From: Plasmodium coatneyi
Lineage: Eukaryota; Apicomplexa; Aconoidasida; Haemosporida; Plasmodiidae
Direction: 5' to 3'
DNA: 64,000 bases
NCBI RefSeq assembly: GCF_001680005.1
Contig: NC_033565.1
Coordinates: forward strand, 477,501 to 541,500
Shown here piece by piece: positions 51,508 to 61,292 of the stretch. The notes below the pieces were generated by a model. It was not told the origin of the DNA. It searched no databases and was given only the letters and a program-made list of their open reading frames with translations. Position 1 is the first letter of the stretch. Each line of letters opens with the position of its first letter. A program made the translations under genes and the position numbers.

Positions 51508-54500
51508 TCACCCTACACTGTTCGCGTCCAGATCCTTCTCCCTCGAAAACACATGAATCAAACCACTTCCATTTCCGTATGCGATTAGATACTTTTGGCC
51601 CAAGTTCGCAATGGATACGCTGAAAAATTGTAAAAATGGGGTGGAGGAAATATAGGGATTTAAATTATTCATACAAGGTGAGCTGAATGGAATGTTCTTA
51701 AGGTGCGTACAAAATGGGGCAACAGCGAATGGGAGCAACCTATATGCGGCAGTGTTCCTCCTTCTGTAGCACTCACCATTTAGGCGTCAACGCAATCGTC
51801 TTCTCACGGGCATTCACCTCAACGGCCTTGGACTTCCCTATCTTGACCCCGTTCCTAAAAATGCTCTGTAACCCCTGCAGGTACTCATACAACAGTATAC
51901 GAGACACAGACTCGGTTTCGTCTCCCTTCTCTGCGCTAATGCTTAGTAGTACCTCTGGATCTAGCTCAAAATCTGGCGTCTTCCACAGAAACAGTTCACT
52001 AATTTTAACCTTAGACAAGTTCCCCTTTAACTTACCCCTAACCACAGTCCCATCATCGAACAGGAATAAATGCATATCGTTGAGGAGCGAACTATGTACG
52101 CATATAATGTCTACTTGGCTAGTCCAATCCTTATCGATATTTAAAAAATATTTATTCTCGAACAGATGAATGATACATCCTTTTTCTTGTCCAAAGGATA
52201 GGCAGCTATTTTCATACCACCTCATGTGAGTAACACTTTCCGTCTTCCGCTTGAAAAAATAAAGCTCGTTCGTGCTCCTTATGTCTATTATTATTATTTC
52301 TCCTTCCTTGGAGCTAACACAGAGAAGAAAAGAATTGAGGCAGGGGTAAAATGAGCACACGGAAATGATGCCTTGTTGCAGGTGCAGGATATCTTCGTGA
52401 AAAGCCACGCAATGTGTATCTTTCCCTGATTGGGGAAGTTCCTTTGTTTGTAGAGGATCTCCCGCTAAGGGTACTTTTTCCCCTGTTGCTGTTTCCCCCT
52501 TATGGGTAGTCCCCTTCTCCAAGCCGGTACCATCCCCCAAGGGGTTCTTAAAATGGCTTAGCAAATAATCCACACACGTATGCACGCAAGCATTCGTAGT
52601 TTCCTCCCTTTCGATAAAGCGGGTGATCTTCGCATATCTACTTATCTCCCTCAAATAGACAGTCAACACTTTTATTCTGGTGCTATTAAAAGTTAAGGCA
52701 ATTTTTAAAAACCTCTGATTGTCATTTATACAGATGGAGTAGGAAAAATCGGTGAGCGTTTCTTCATCGTGGTATGAGAAAACCTTCTCAAATTTCGTGT
52801 CCGCAATTTTTTGCTTTATGTACTCTGTTGGTTCTACAGAGGTGGGTTCATTTTTTGCCGCGTCGTACAGTTTGAGGAATAAATGGCGCTTCGAAATGGC
52901 GTAGATGCTTATCTCGTTCCCCACTAGGCAGAGCAGTAGGTGGAGGTGCTTTTCACGCCTCTCATTTGCCGTGTCCTCTTTGCTGTTCCTTCCGCTATCC
53001 TTCCCACGGGGAAGCTTAATCCACTCCACCTTCTTGCACATGTGGTTCACCTCCACAATGTCGAAAAGTAACGGCTTGCTGAAAAATGGCGACAAGAAAA
53101 ATATAAAAATAAAATTCCGGCTCCTTTTCTCCGAACATAAAAACATGTAACTGTTTAGGTAACTGCACGTACTGACGGCTAGGAAATTCCCCTCGAACAT
53201 TTGTGCACAAATTTTTAGCAGGTCATTCATCAGATCGTTCAGCAAGGGGTCCTCCCCATCATGCTCTTTCTGTGCTTTCTTTCGCCCCCTGGTTGGGAGT
53301 TCACTGTCCTTATTATTTGGCATAACCAACCCGTCATCGTCGCAGGTGGTTTCCCCATCTGGCAGAGACGCATCTAGTACCTCCTTCAGGTAGTCTACAA
53401 AATTGACACCACTGCTGAAGTCTAAGTAAATTACCGGGGCACAAAGACTTAAAAAGATATTTTGCTCCTGTCCCATTTTCACCATTTCCGCTTCCATATT
53501 TGTCATAATTTTCTTCCAGTTGAAGTATCCATGGGGAGGGTCGTCCCCATCTGCTCTCTCCAAAGCACCACCTACATCGTTTAGTTCTACCCCCTGTGAG
53601 TAGTTCCTGCCGGTCCATTGCTCAGGGTTCTCCTCTTCCCCTCCTCCCTCCTGCGACCCGTGCCCGTACAAATCGCCAAATAAACAATCGCACAGGAGCA
53701 GAAAATACAAAAACTGGATCCCCTCCGAGTTAAGCGAAAATTGATGATCATTTAAGTAGATGTGGGAACTTAGCAAATTATCTATCTTGCGGTTTACACA
53801 TACCTTCAACCTTTCCATCCGCGTGCAGGGAGATGTATTCCTATGGTTAGCACACTCGCGCAGATTGGACTTCTTTTTGGTCTTGTATTTTTTTCGCTTA
53901 ATTAGGTTCCCTTTGCCACTTCCCGTCGTCACTTCAGTTTCCCCAATTGTGGTACTTTTAAATGGGGAGAGTTCCACCTTCCTTCCGTTGTAGTCTATGT
54001 TAATATTTTCTATAAAAAACATGTGCCTTAAATTTGTTTCATCGTAATTTTTTATCTGTTCGAAGGAAATTTTTTCCTTTATGTTGATGTCGTTGAAGTT
54101 GTGGTACCCTTTTATCGCTGCGTCAGAATTGTGACCACACTGCTTGTTTGTCTGCATTGGAGGATCTTCTTCTCTTTCCCTTTTGTGGTGGGTTTTCTTT
54201 ACAAGCTCGTCTATGATGAAGTTTACCAGGGCATCTGCACTTTCATCCCCTTGCCAGTTAAGTGCGTCACTTTTCCTCCCGCTCAGACAACTCAAGAAGT
54301 GGAACAGATCCACGTCGTAGTGAAGGGAATGTCCTTCATCCACGAAACTTCTAGCCCGATCAGTTAAGGTATTTTTCAGCTTCTTCCTGTTCCCCTTTTC
54401 ACATTTCGATTTTGCAAGTAACAGCTTTACCGCGTGGTTCATTTTTTTTTTCTTCTTCCTGTACTCATAGTTGCGGGGCCTATAGAGAGCGTTTTGCTCA

Positions 54501-55015
54501 TCTTCTTCATTTGGCGAGGAGAGGTCGAACGGGCTGTCATCATTGTAGTGCTCCTGCTGGTTATCCGACGCTTCACTCAATTTGTTTTCATCATTATCGA
54601 TGTCCTTTGCGTCGTCGTAAATGTTGCTCTGTTTCTCGGCACAGGTAGGCACACCTGAGCTGTAATCACCCAAATGCTTCCCACCTTTATTCCGTCGCCT
54701 ACGTCCATTTCTTTCATTCTGGACGCCTTTCAGAAGGTTTTCCATTTCGTGGACCACCCCATCTGCTTCCAATTTATCAAAAGTAACAACCTGTTGGGGT
54801 TCGGGTAGTCTGCCGTCTTCCCTCTTGTGGTCTTCAGCAGGGGCAGCATCGGCGTCTTCGCCCACTTCTACGATTCCACCGTTTCTACCATTTTTTCCAT
54901 TTCTGCCATTTTTGCTGGACCTTCCCTTACTCTCCTGCTTCTTTCTAAAAAAACTGGGGTACTCATATATTTCATTCGCCGACACAACCTTCGGTTTCCT
55001 CTTCCTCATCTCCAT
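51508..55015 (-). CDS. Large protein with disordered N-terminus and C-terminal WD40-like repeats, two exons
   Basis: Exon 1 is 55015-51777 and exon 2 is 51619-51508 (donor AAATG|GTGAGT, acceptor TTTTTCAG|CGTATCC, phase 2), 1116 residues. Exon 1 alone would end in mid-repeat; exon 2 completes it with CVSIANLGQKYLIAYGNGSG and LIHVFSRE, a typical last WD strand set. The first 250 residues are charged and disordered (KNGRNGKNGRNGG, acidic runs, KKKKKMNHAVK). Likely beta-propeller segments include LLLCLVGNEISIYAIS, IISVCSFYPCLNSFLLCVSS then KEGEIIIIDIRS, and VTHMRWYENSCLSF then GCIIHLFENKYFLN. The V-x-x-V-x-F-x-P ... G-x-I-x-x-x-D-x-R pattern is shared by dynein intermediate chains (WDR34/WDR60 type), TFIIIC WD subunits and others, so the specific identity is open. 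No membrane segment or signal peptide. Confidence 0.75.
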
Positions 55016-57295
55016 GGTATGTTGACAAGGTTAACTGTCGAATCGCCTCTTTCCCTTCAAGTTAAACCTCAATTTTTTTTTATCATTCATTTCAGTGAAA
55101 AAGGGGAAACAAAAAAATAAAGTGCTGAAAGAAAGGCGGAGATAAAACGGTTGCCGAAGAGACCAATAGTGTTATGCTCTCAAAGGGGTGGAAGAAGTAA
55201 AAAAAAAAAAAATCTAGCCCTTGATTTTTTCTCTCGATAAAAGTGAAAAGGAGAACTTCCTGTCATTTCTTCATTTTTGAATAATGAGGGGAACTTCTTT
55301 GCCCAATTTGACTGCCCTCCTTGGTCTATTTGATTCCATCAAATGGAGTTTTTTTTTTTTCTTTTTTTTGATTATTCAGCAGAAAATTTTGAATTTACGA
55401 ATGTGCAAGTAGGTTTATGGTTCAAACGTTGGTTCTCCTACCGTTGACGGTAACACCGCCGCCATCGCGGAACGGCTTAAGTGAAGGCACACATCACCAG
55501 ACCAAATATATCCAAAATGGTCCTACGAAGAGGGAGGGCGGAGTCTGATTAGGAAATTTAATTTGTAACACTCGACCAATTTGGAAGGTTGTGTGAGAAA
55601 CTCATTGTTGATTAATAAAAAGCGCCCGTCCACATCAAAAGGAGAAGAAGCCCACCATTTTTATGATAGCAAAAAGTTTATGTTGGACAAAATATGAAAA
55701 CCCAATCTTATACTTTTTTTTTTTCCTTCCATGATAAAAACATTGTGGTCACAAAAAATTGACCTTAGCACATGAACGGCAAGGTGAGTTCTACACTGGT
55801 TAAAAAAAAATTTTCCTTTTTTTTTTCAAGATGTATCCCTTTCAAAAAAAACAAGGGGAATATCTCCCCCCACATCAAATCAGCGAGGCGTCTTTACTGT
55901 ACCAATTGCACAGTTCGCTGGACGGGAAAGTGATGCCGATTTGTTTATTCCCCTGTTCGATATATACGTTATTACAAAAATTATCATGGGTAGGAGTTCT
56001 TCATGGGTAGGCCTCTCCTTATCACATTGCTTCCTTTGGAGAATTCTCCCCCTCTTCCCATTGATGGGATGACCATAGGGGGGAAACATCTTCTCTACAT
56101 TTGCGACGTGGCCCATTCATCCTGTTGCGCAGGAGCACCTGAAAATCGCATCAAATATTGGCATATCACCTGTTGGACATAATCTGGTCCATCCGAATGT
56201 AGCAAATTCATGTGTGAATGCACATTCCTCGCGAAAAGTGCATGTCACCCACAAATACACACCGAGGGCAACTGCCACAGGGCTAAAATTATGTTGCGTT
56301 AAAAAGCTTGTTGAAATTAAAAATAAGGTTTTATAATTTTTATTACAATTTTTTTAAAGTTAAAACGAGGAGGCACATAGATACATGTGCGCTGTACATG
56401 TGTGCATATGCACATATATGCAACGATATATATATATACAGGCAGACACACATACATATGTATAAGTACATGCAAAAATACATGTATATGTATACATCAT
56501 CGCGCAGACGCATTTAACTGGAGTTTCACAAAATTAAAGTGCAAGCACAATGGGCTAAAAAAGGTTAATTCTGGGACATTCACACACATATTGGCGCATA
56601 AACGTGGCAAGTAGGTCATATGTACAGGGGCAACGCGATATATATATACATATATGTGTGTGTGTGTGTGCGTGTACTTCTTGCTTACAGGGGCGTGCTT
56701 GGAGGAGGGCTCAGGAAAAAAAAAATGTTTAATTAGTGCTCGATAGGGGCAAGGAAACAACCCTCCATGTACCTATATATGTATATATTGTAAATGTCCC
56801 ACTGGGTTAAGTATACAATTGCGAAGGGGGGAAAAAGCACGCCAGATGGGTGGGACACGCACAGAGGGTAAAATTAAAAAATAAAAAAGTTGAAAAGTAG
56901 AAAGCCCATATACACAGATTTTACGCGTCTTATGTGAGAGGTAGTTTATTCTGGGGCTGGTTCATTTTCTACACCCAGAGGCTTTCCAGAAACGAGCGCA
57001 TGGTACTTGCCTGCAGTCGCGCAGGAACAATTGGTAAATGCGAATATACAGCGTGTCTGCTAAGTTTGACTTTATTCCTTTTATTCCTTTTGGGGGGGTT
57101 ATTATTATTATTATTTTTTTTTCTTTTTGTGAATTTTACAATTTTTTAAAGTTTTTTAAATTTGGGAAAGAGAGATTTCCCAATTGGGGTAGCTTCCCAC
57201 GTGTGGCGGGTTTCCCACTTTTTGGAGCTTCACTCTTCCAACTGGTATGCCATTCCTATTATATTCTTCCTACTCAAGCACTACCATGCAGGGCG
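55016..57295. other. Intergenic: WD-gene promoter and karyopherin 3' end
   Basis: Contains alternating purine-pyrimidine DNA (56385-56490; TATATATATACATATATGTGTGTGTGTGTG near 56639-56668), a TTA trinucleotide run (57100-57114), and a duplicated TCATGGGTAGG at about 55985-56012. A 54-codon frame without ATG on the minus strand near 56110-56270 is noted but not called. No supportable gene. Confidence 0.55.
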
Positions 57296-60200
57296 TTACT
57301 TTCTGTTGCTGTTAACAATATGGTTGAGCTTCTTGGCCTGCTTGTTGGTTAAGGCTGAAGAAGCCAAGTTGCTGAGGTAGGCCTGGTCAAGAGAATTAAT
57401 GAGGGAAGCAATCTTCTTGTTGCAATCGGCGTCCGAGAAGTCCGTCTCATAGATGGTTAAAAATATTTCTATAATTTTCGCAGTGTTGGAATTATCCTTA
57501 CCAAAGAGAAGTGGATGATTTTGTGTAACTAAGTCGATCAGATTTTTGTGAACTCTTCTACCCTCCGCATCGTCTTCCTTGATTGGCAAATTATTTAACC
57601 ATAATTTTATTAGCTCTTCCGCGTTGTTAAATTTGGACGTGTGCATTAGGACGATATCTCCCAAAGCAGCAACGGCGTTGTCAATTGCTGAAATGAATTC
57701 CTTCGGTTTCTTACCGGAAGTATTTTGGTGCACTAATTTTAGGAGATATTCCACAGCTACATTTGCATATTTGCTGAAGGCTTCAATTTTGGTGGCTTGA
57801 ATAACTCCATAGCAAGCGGCTTGTTTTACCTTGTCATCCGTGTGGTTAATGTTTAGTAACAGTGGGTTCATGAAATATTCCCATAGGCACACACTGTTTT
57901 CTTGTAAAAACTCTAGCAAGTCATCACAGACGTATAAAGCCAACGCAACGTCTTCCGCGTTAGGAGAGTTCATATACGTGTTAATGAAGGTAATACAAAT
58001 GTCGCAACAGGTGTTTAGGAACTGCGTGGAGTGATATTTAATCAGTACTCCTAAAATGTCTAACAAGTTGGTTCGATAGTTTTGTTCTAACTCTTCCTCT
58101 CGGTCGATGATTAACAACTCGTCCTCATCAACATCTTCGTTATTTTTTTTCTGATTATATACCACTCTTCTATCTGTCGAGCATTGTAGGAGTTTGAAAA
58201 TCTGGTTGAAGAATAATTTCAGGGTTCCATCGGGAAGCACATTTGCACCCGCCTTCTGTAAACACATGTACAACCCATTCGATTCGATAATCATTACGTC
58301 TAAGATGTATTCATAATTATCATCTAGCTTCGTATCCGATAGACTCTTCAGAACCTTTTCTGCAGCCGCTGTTAGGATAGCATGCAGCATAGTTTTGTTG
58401 TTGTCCGTTTTTTCTGAGAGAATTTTGGCGGCCTCTATCAACTCACTAACGGCAGTCAAAGCCTTCTGCTTTATCTCGTCAGACAGTTCGTAATTCAGCA
58501 TGGGCAACACAGCCGTGGCGGTGGCTTCTATATAATCCTTATAATTCTCCTTCAATACCTCAATGATAATGATCAGAAGGTCCAGAGCCTTTTCCTGGTC
58601 TTCCAAAAGGGACGTTTTCAACCCTACGTACTGACCATTAGAAACCATAGTAATGGTTAGATCTTCCTCATCATCCGTTAACGGTTTAGGCAAAATGCTT
58701 AAGAGCGACAAAATGGTCGGTACGATGCTGCTCAGGTAGGGGAAAAAGTCATTTCCCAATGCTCTACATATCCTTCCAATTGCTTCCTGTATATACTCCT
58801 TAACCGTATCATCAGGATCCATTTTGGTACTACTAATTTGAAGTAATGCATTCATACATTCCTTTGCGTCTTCTAAAAATATTTCCTTCCCCACGGAAAG
58901 ACCGATGATAGATATACATTCGATGGCCTTTCCTCTGCATGTTCTTTCCTCTTCCGAAACTGCCTTCTGAATAATATCCTTCATCATGGGCACTACAGTA
59001 GAGTAATACTTTAGGAAATCCTCCTCAATCACTCCTGCAATAACTGCTATGGCAGTTACGGCCTGTTCTCTCACAAGCAAATAGTTGGACGAATTCAGTT
59101 TCTGTAGTAGGATGTCAATAATCATATCTGCAAATGGGAGGAGTGCCATTTTGTCGAGTTCCTCTGCGTAGTTTACAAAAGCTGCAGTTGCGTGTGACTG
59201 AACTCGTAGGTGTACGTCATTCATGGTGGTTATTAAAGCAGTGATTATTTGTCGAGGGTACTCCTTCTGCACATACGGTTGGTGGTCTAGGGAAATTTGT
59301 CCAATGGCCTGGCAAGCAGCATACCTAACTCTCACATCCTGATCAAGCAACACCTGCAACAACATCTTTATTACATGCTCCAGTTGATCCTCTATTTCGT
59401 CCTCAGGCAAATATTCTATCGTCTGCGCTATGGCCATAATAGCAACGTACTTATGTTCCCATGTGTTCTTCATTAAAAATTCAGACACCTTATTATACAG
59501 AATGTGAATAAACTCAGCTTCCTCCAGTTCGCTAAATGCTTTTCCAACTCGGTCTAGCGATTCTTCCCCTATGTCATACAATTCCTGGTTGTCGTCCTTT
59601 CCTTCCTTAATCGAATTCATCCACTCGTTAAAAGAGTCATTATTAATATCAAGCATAAATAACATGGATAGGTGCACTATTTTGTCCACAAAATGGGGAA
59701 CAGAGAGAGCCATTTTTGGTCTCCTCTCGGGGATAGTAATAAGCGCTTCAATACTTAACGACTTTAAGCTGCTGTCAAAATCGTAATTTAATTCGCTCTC
59801 TCCTTTCATACATATACCAAAGAGGATGTCACACAAGTTGGAAATATGTTTGGCAAAAAACTTGGCATTATAGTCAATCATTTTTCCAATCGCCTGAAGT
59901 ACCTTTTCACATTCTTCCAACACGGAGATATCTGAGCTGCTATTTTTTACCATCAAACTTAGCGACTGCAAAATATGTGGAATACATGGCTGTACACACT
60001 TCATTAGTACAGAGTTGTTATCTTCTACTATGCATGATATCAAATTGATGCATTCCCCTCTGACTTGCACATCTGAAGAATTTAACCCTTTCATACAGAC
60101 AGAAGAAACTACCTCTCTTTTCATCTCCAGCTGGTATGGGATACAACTTAATATACCTCCCAATATTTTAAACCCACTTATCAATACGTCATTGTTGTTA

Positions 60201-60673
60201 GAATTGCAAAAATCCAACGTCACAGATAACAATTCTGGCCACTGCTTATTTACAAGTAGCTTCGACGACAAATCTATTATGTTGTTGCATAAGTTGCTTC
60301 TCACCATTTTATCAGTTTCGGAACTTATATTACTTATCAGTTCTGATTTGACTATATTTTTTAAATTATCTGGTAATAAATCCCAATAGTTTTCTTCTTC
60401 CGCGTTTAGGAGGGAGTTATTATCCCCCTTCTCCTTCTCCCCTACCGATTCTACATTGGACGACTTGATATACGCTCGAAATAGGTTCCTGATCAGAATG
60501 GCACATTGCAACCTCACTTGACTGTCCTTGTGGCTCTTTAGCAACTTCAAAATGGACAGCACCGTGTTGTTCAGGTCATTTTTTTTGTAAAAGTTTAACG
60601 TATTCTCACACTCGTTTCTCACATGGCTATCAGAGCTGCTTAATCCCTCAATTACTTCCACGATCTTTTCCAT
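57296..60673 (-). CDS. Karyopherin beta (importin-5/Kap121-type nuclear import receptor)
   Basis: An uninterrupted 1125-residue protein built from HEAT repeats, close to the length of human importin-5/RanBP5 and yeast Kap121. The N-terminus (VIEGLSSSDSHVRNECENTL, then SQVRLQCAILIRNLFRAYI) is the RanGTP-binding first HEAT repeats. Diagnostic central repeats include WEHKYVAIMAIAQTIEYLP, DQDVRVRYAACQAIGQISLD, YPRQIITALITTMNDVHLRV, and LVREQAVTAIAVIAGVIEED. An acidic stretch (PKPLTDDEEDLTITMVSNG, near 665) sits where importin-5 has its conserved D-D-D-D-x-x-x-F-loop-like insert. It should carry basic cargoes such as ribosomal proteins and histones through nuclear pores in a Ran-dependent way. In P. 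falciparum this is the karyopherin beta at PF3D7_0524000 as I recall. Start at 60673 fits the family start; no introns seen. Codon use and composition match its neighbours. Confidence 0.95.
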   Translation of the reverse strand: MEKIVEVIEGLSSSDSHVRNECENTLNFYKKNDLNNTVLSILKLLKSHKDSQVRLQCAILIRNLFRAYIKSSNVESVGEKEKGDNNSLLNAEEENYWDLLPDNLKNIVKSELISNISSETDKMVRSNLCNNIIDLSSKLLVNKQWPELLSVTLDFCNSNNNDVLISGFKILGGILSCIPYQLEMKREVVSSVCMKGLNSSDVQVRGECINLISCIVEDNNSVLMKCVQPCIPHILQSLSLMVKNSSSDISVLEECEKVLQAIGKMIDYNAKFFAKHISNLCDILFGICMKGESELNYDFDSSLKSLSIEALITIPERRPKMALSVPHFVDKIVHLSMLFMLDINNDSFNEWMNSIKEGKDDNQELYDIGEESLDRVGKAFSELEEAEFIHILYNKVSEFLMKNTWEHKYVAIMAIAQTIEYLPEDEIEDQLEHVIKMLLQVLLDQDVRVRYAACQAIGQISLDHQPYVQKEYPRQIITALITTMNDVHLRVQSHATAAFVNYAEELDKMALLPFADMIIDILLQKLNSSNYLLVREQAVTAIAVIAGVIEEDFLKYYSTVVPMMKDIIQKAVSEEERTCRGKAIECISIIGLSVGKEIFLEDAKECMNALLQISSTKMDPDDTVKEYIQEAIGRICRALGNDFFPYLSSIVPTILSLLSILPKPLTDDEEDLTITMVSNGQYVGLKTSLLEDQEKALDLLIIIIEVLKENYKDYIEATATAVLPMLNYELSDEIKQKALTAVSELIEAAKILSEKTDNNKTMLHAILTAAAEKVLKSLSDTKLDDNYEYILDVMIIESNGLYMCLQKAGANVLPDGTLKLFFNQIFKLLQCSTDRRVVYNQKKNNEDVDEDELLIIDREEELEQNYRTNLLDILGVLIKYHSTQFLNTCCDICITFINTYMNSPNAEDVALALYVCDDLLEFLQENSVCLWEYFMNPLLLNINHTDDKVKQAACYGVIQATKIEAFSKYANVAVEYLLKLVHQNTSGKKPKEFISAIDNAVAALGDIVLMHTSKFNNAEELIKLWLNNLPIKEDDAEGRRVHKNLIDLVTQNHPLLFGKDNSNTAKIIEIFLTIYETDFSDADCNKKIASLINSLDQAYLSNLASSALTNKQAKKLNHIVNSNRK

Positions 60674-60734
60674 TACTTCTCACTTTGTTCAGTTCGCGTG
60701 GTTTTGGGGGGTCTTGCTCGGTCGGTCAGCCGGG

Positions 60735-60905
60735 CGGACGGTCAGATGGGCAAACGGTCAATCGGCTGCTCTTTCGCACTGCCGCTTTGCCACTCAGACG
60801 GACCGTCAATCAGTTGCTCTGTAGTTCTATCGCTTTACCGCTCTACGCTCAATCGCTCAGACATCCAATCACGGGGGCGCTCAGTTCAGTTCAGTTCAGG
60901 TCAGC
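60735..60905. repeat. Imperfect duplication plus TTCAG repeats next to the karyopherin start
   Basis: A segment near 60753-60798 (GGTCAATCGGCTGCTCT...CCGCTTTGCCACTCAGAC) is repeated imperfectly near 60803-60863 (CGTCAATCAGTTGCTCT...CCGCTCTACGC...GCTCAGAC). It is followed by three to four TTCAG units (60881-60900). This is unusually G+C-rich for the window and lies within 250 bases of the start codon. Confidence 0.7.
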
Positions 60906-61242
60906 TTAGCTTCTGGGTGGATCCCTTTCTCCTTCTATGATAAACGACACATATATGCTACGACTCCGGTGGGGTCTAACCCGTTGACGCGTAAAAGGAA
61001 ACAAAAAACTGCGTTTAAACAGACCTTTTTCTTTTGTGCCACATGCAATTGCCTCTTCCTGTTTAAGTTGGCACACAAACACAACAATTCTTTGCACAAG
61101 GTGGGCTACTTACAAGTACGCATACAGATACATATGTACATGTGCGTGAAAAATGGTTACTTTCGCTTGGTGGCAAATTTGGTAAGAAGTGTCGAAGGGA
61201 ACACTCTAAATACAAAGAAGATTTTATGGTGGTAGTGCTTGG

Positions 61243-61292
61243 TGATGATCGTAATGATCGTAATGATCGTGATGATCGTGATGATCGTGATG
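61243..61292. repeat. 9-bp tandem repeat, unit GATGATCGT/AATGATCGT
   Basis: Five copies of a 9-base unit (GATGATCGT, AATGATCGT twice, GATGATCGT twice), followed by a partial copy. It would encode N-D-R/D-D-R in one frame, but no convincing gene surrounds it. Confidence 0.9.

Noticed and set aside
56110..56270. A 54-codon minus-strand frame after a TTTTAG acceptor (PVAVALGVYLWV...)
   Set aside because: No ATG, no upstream exon found, and 54 open codons are expected by chance somewhere in this much DNA.
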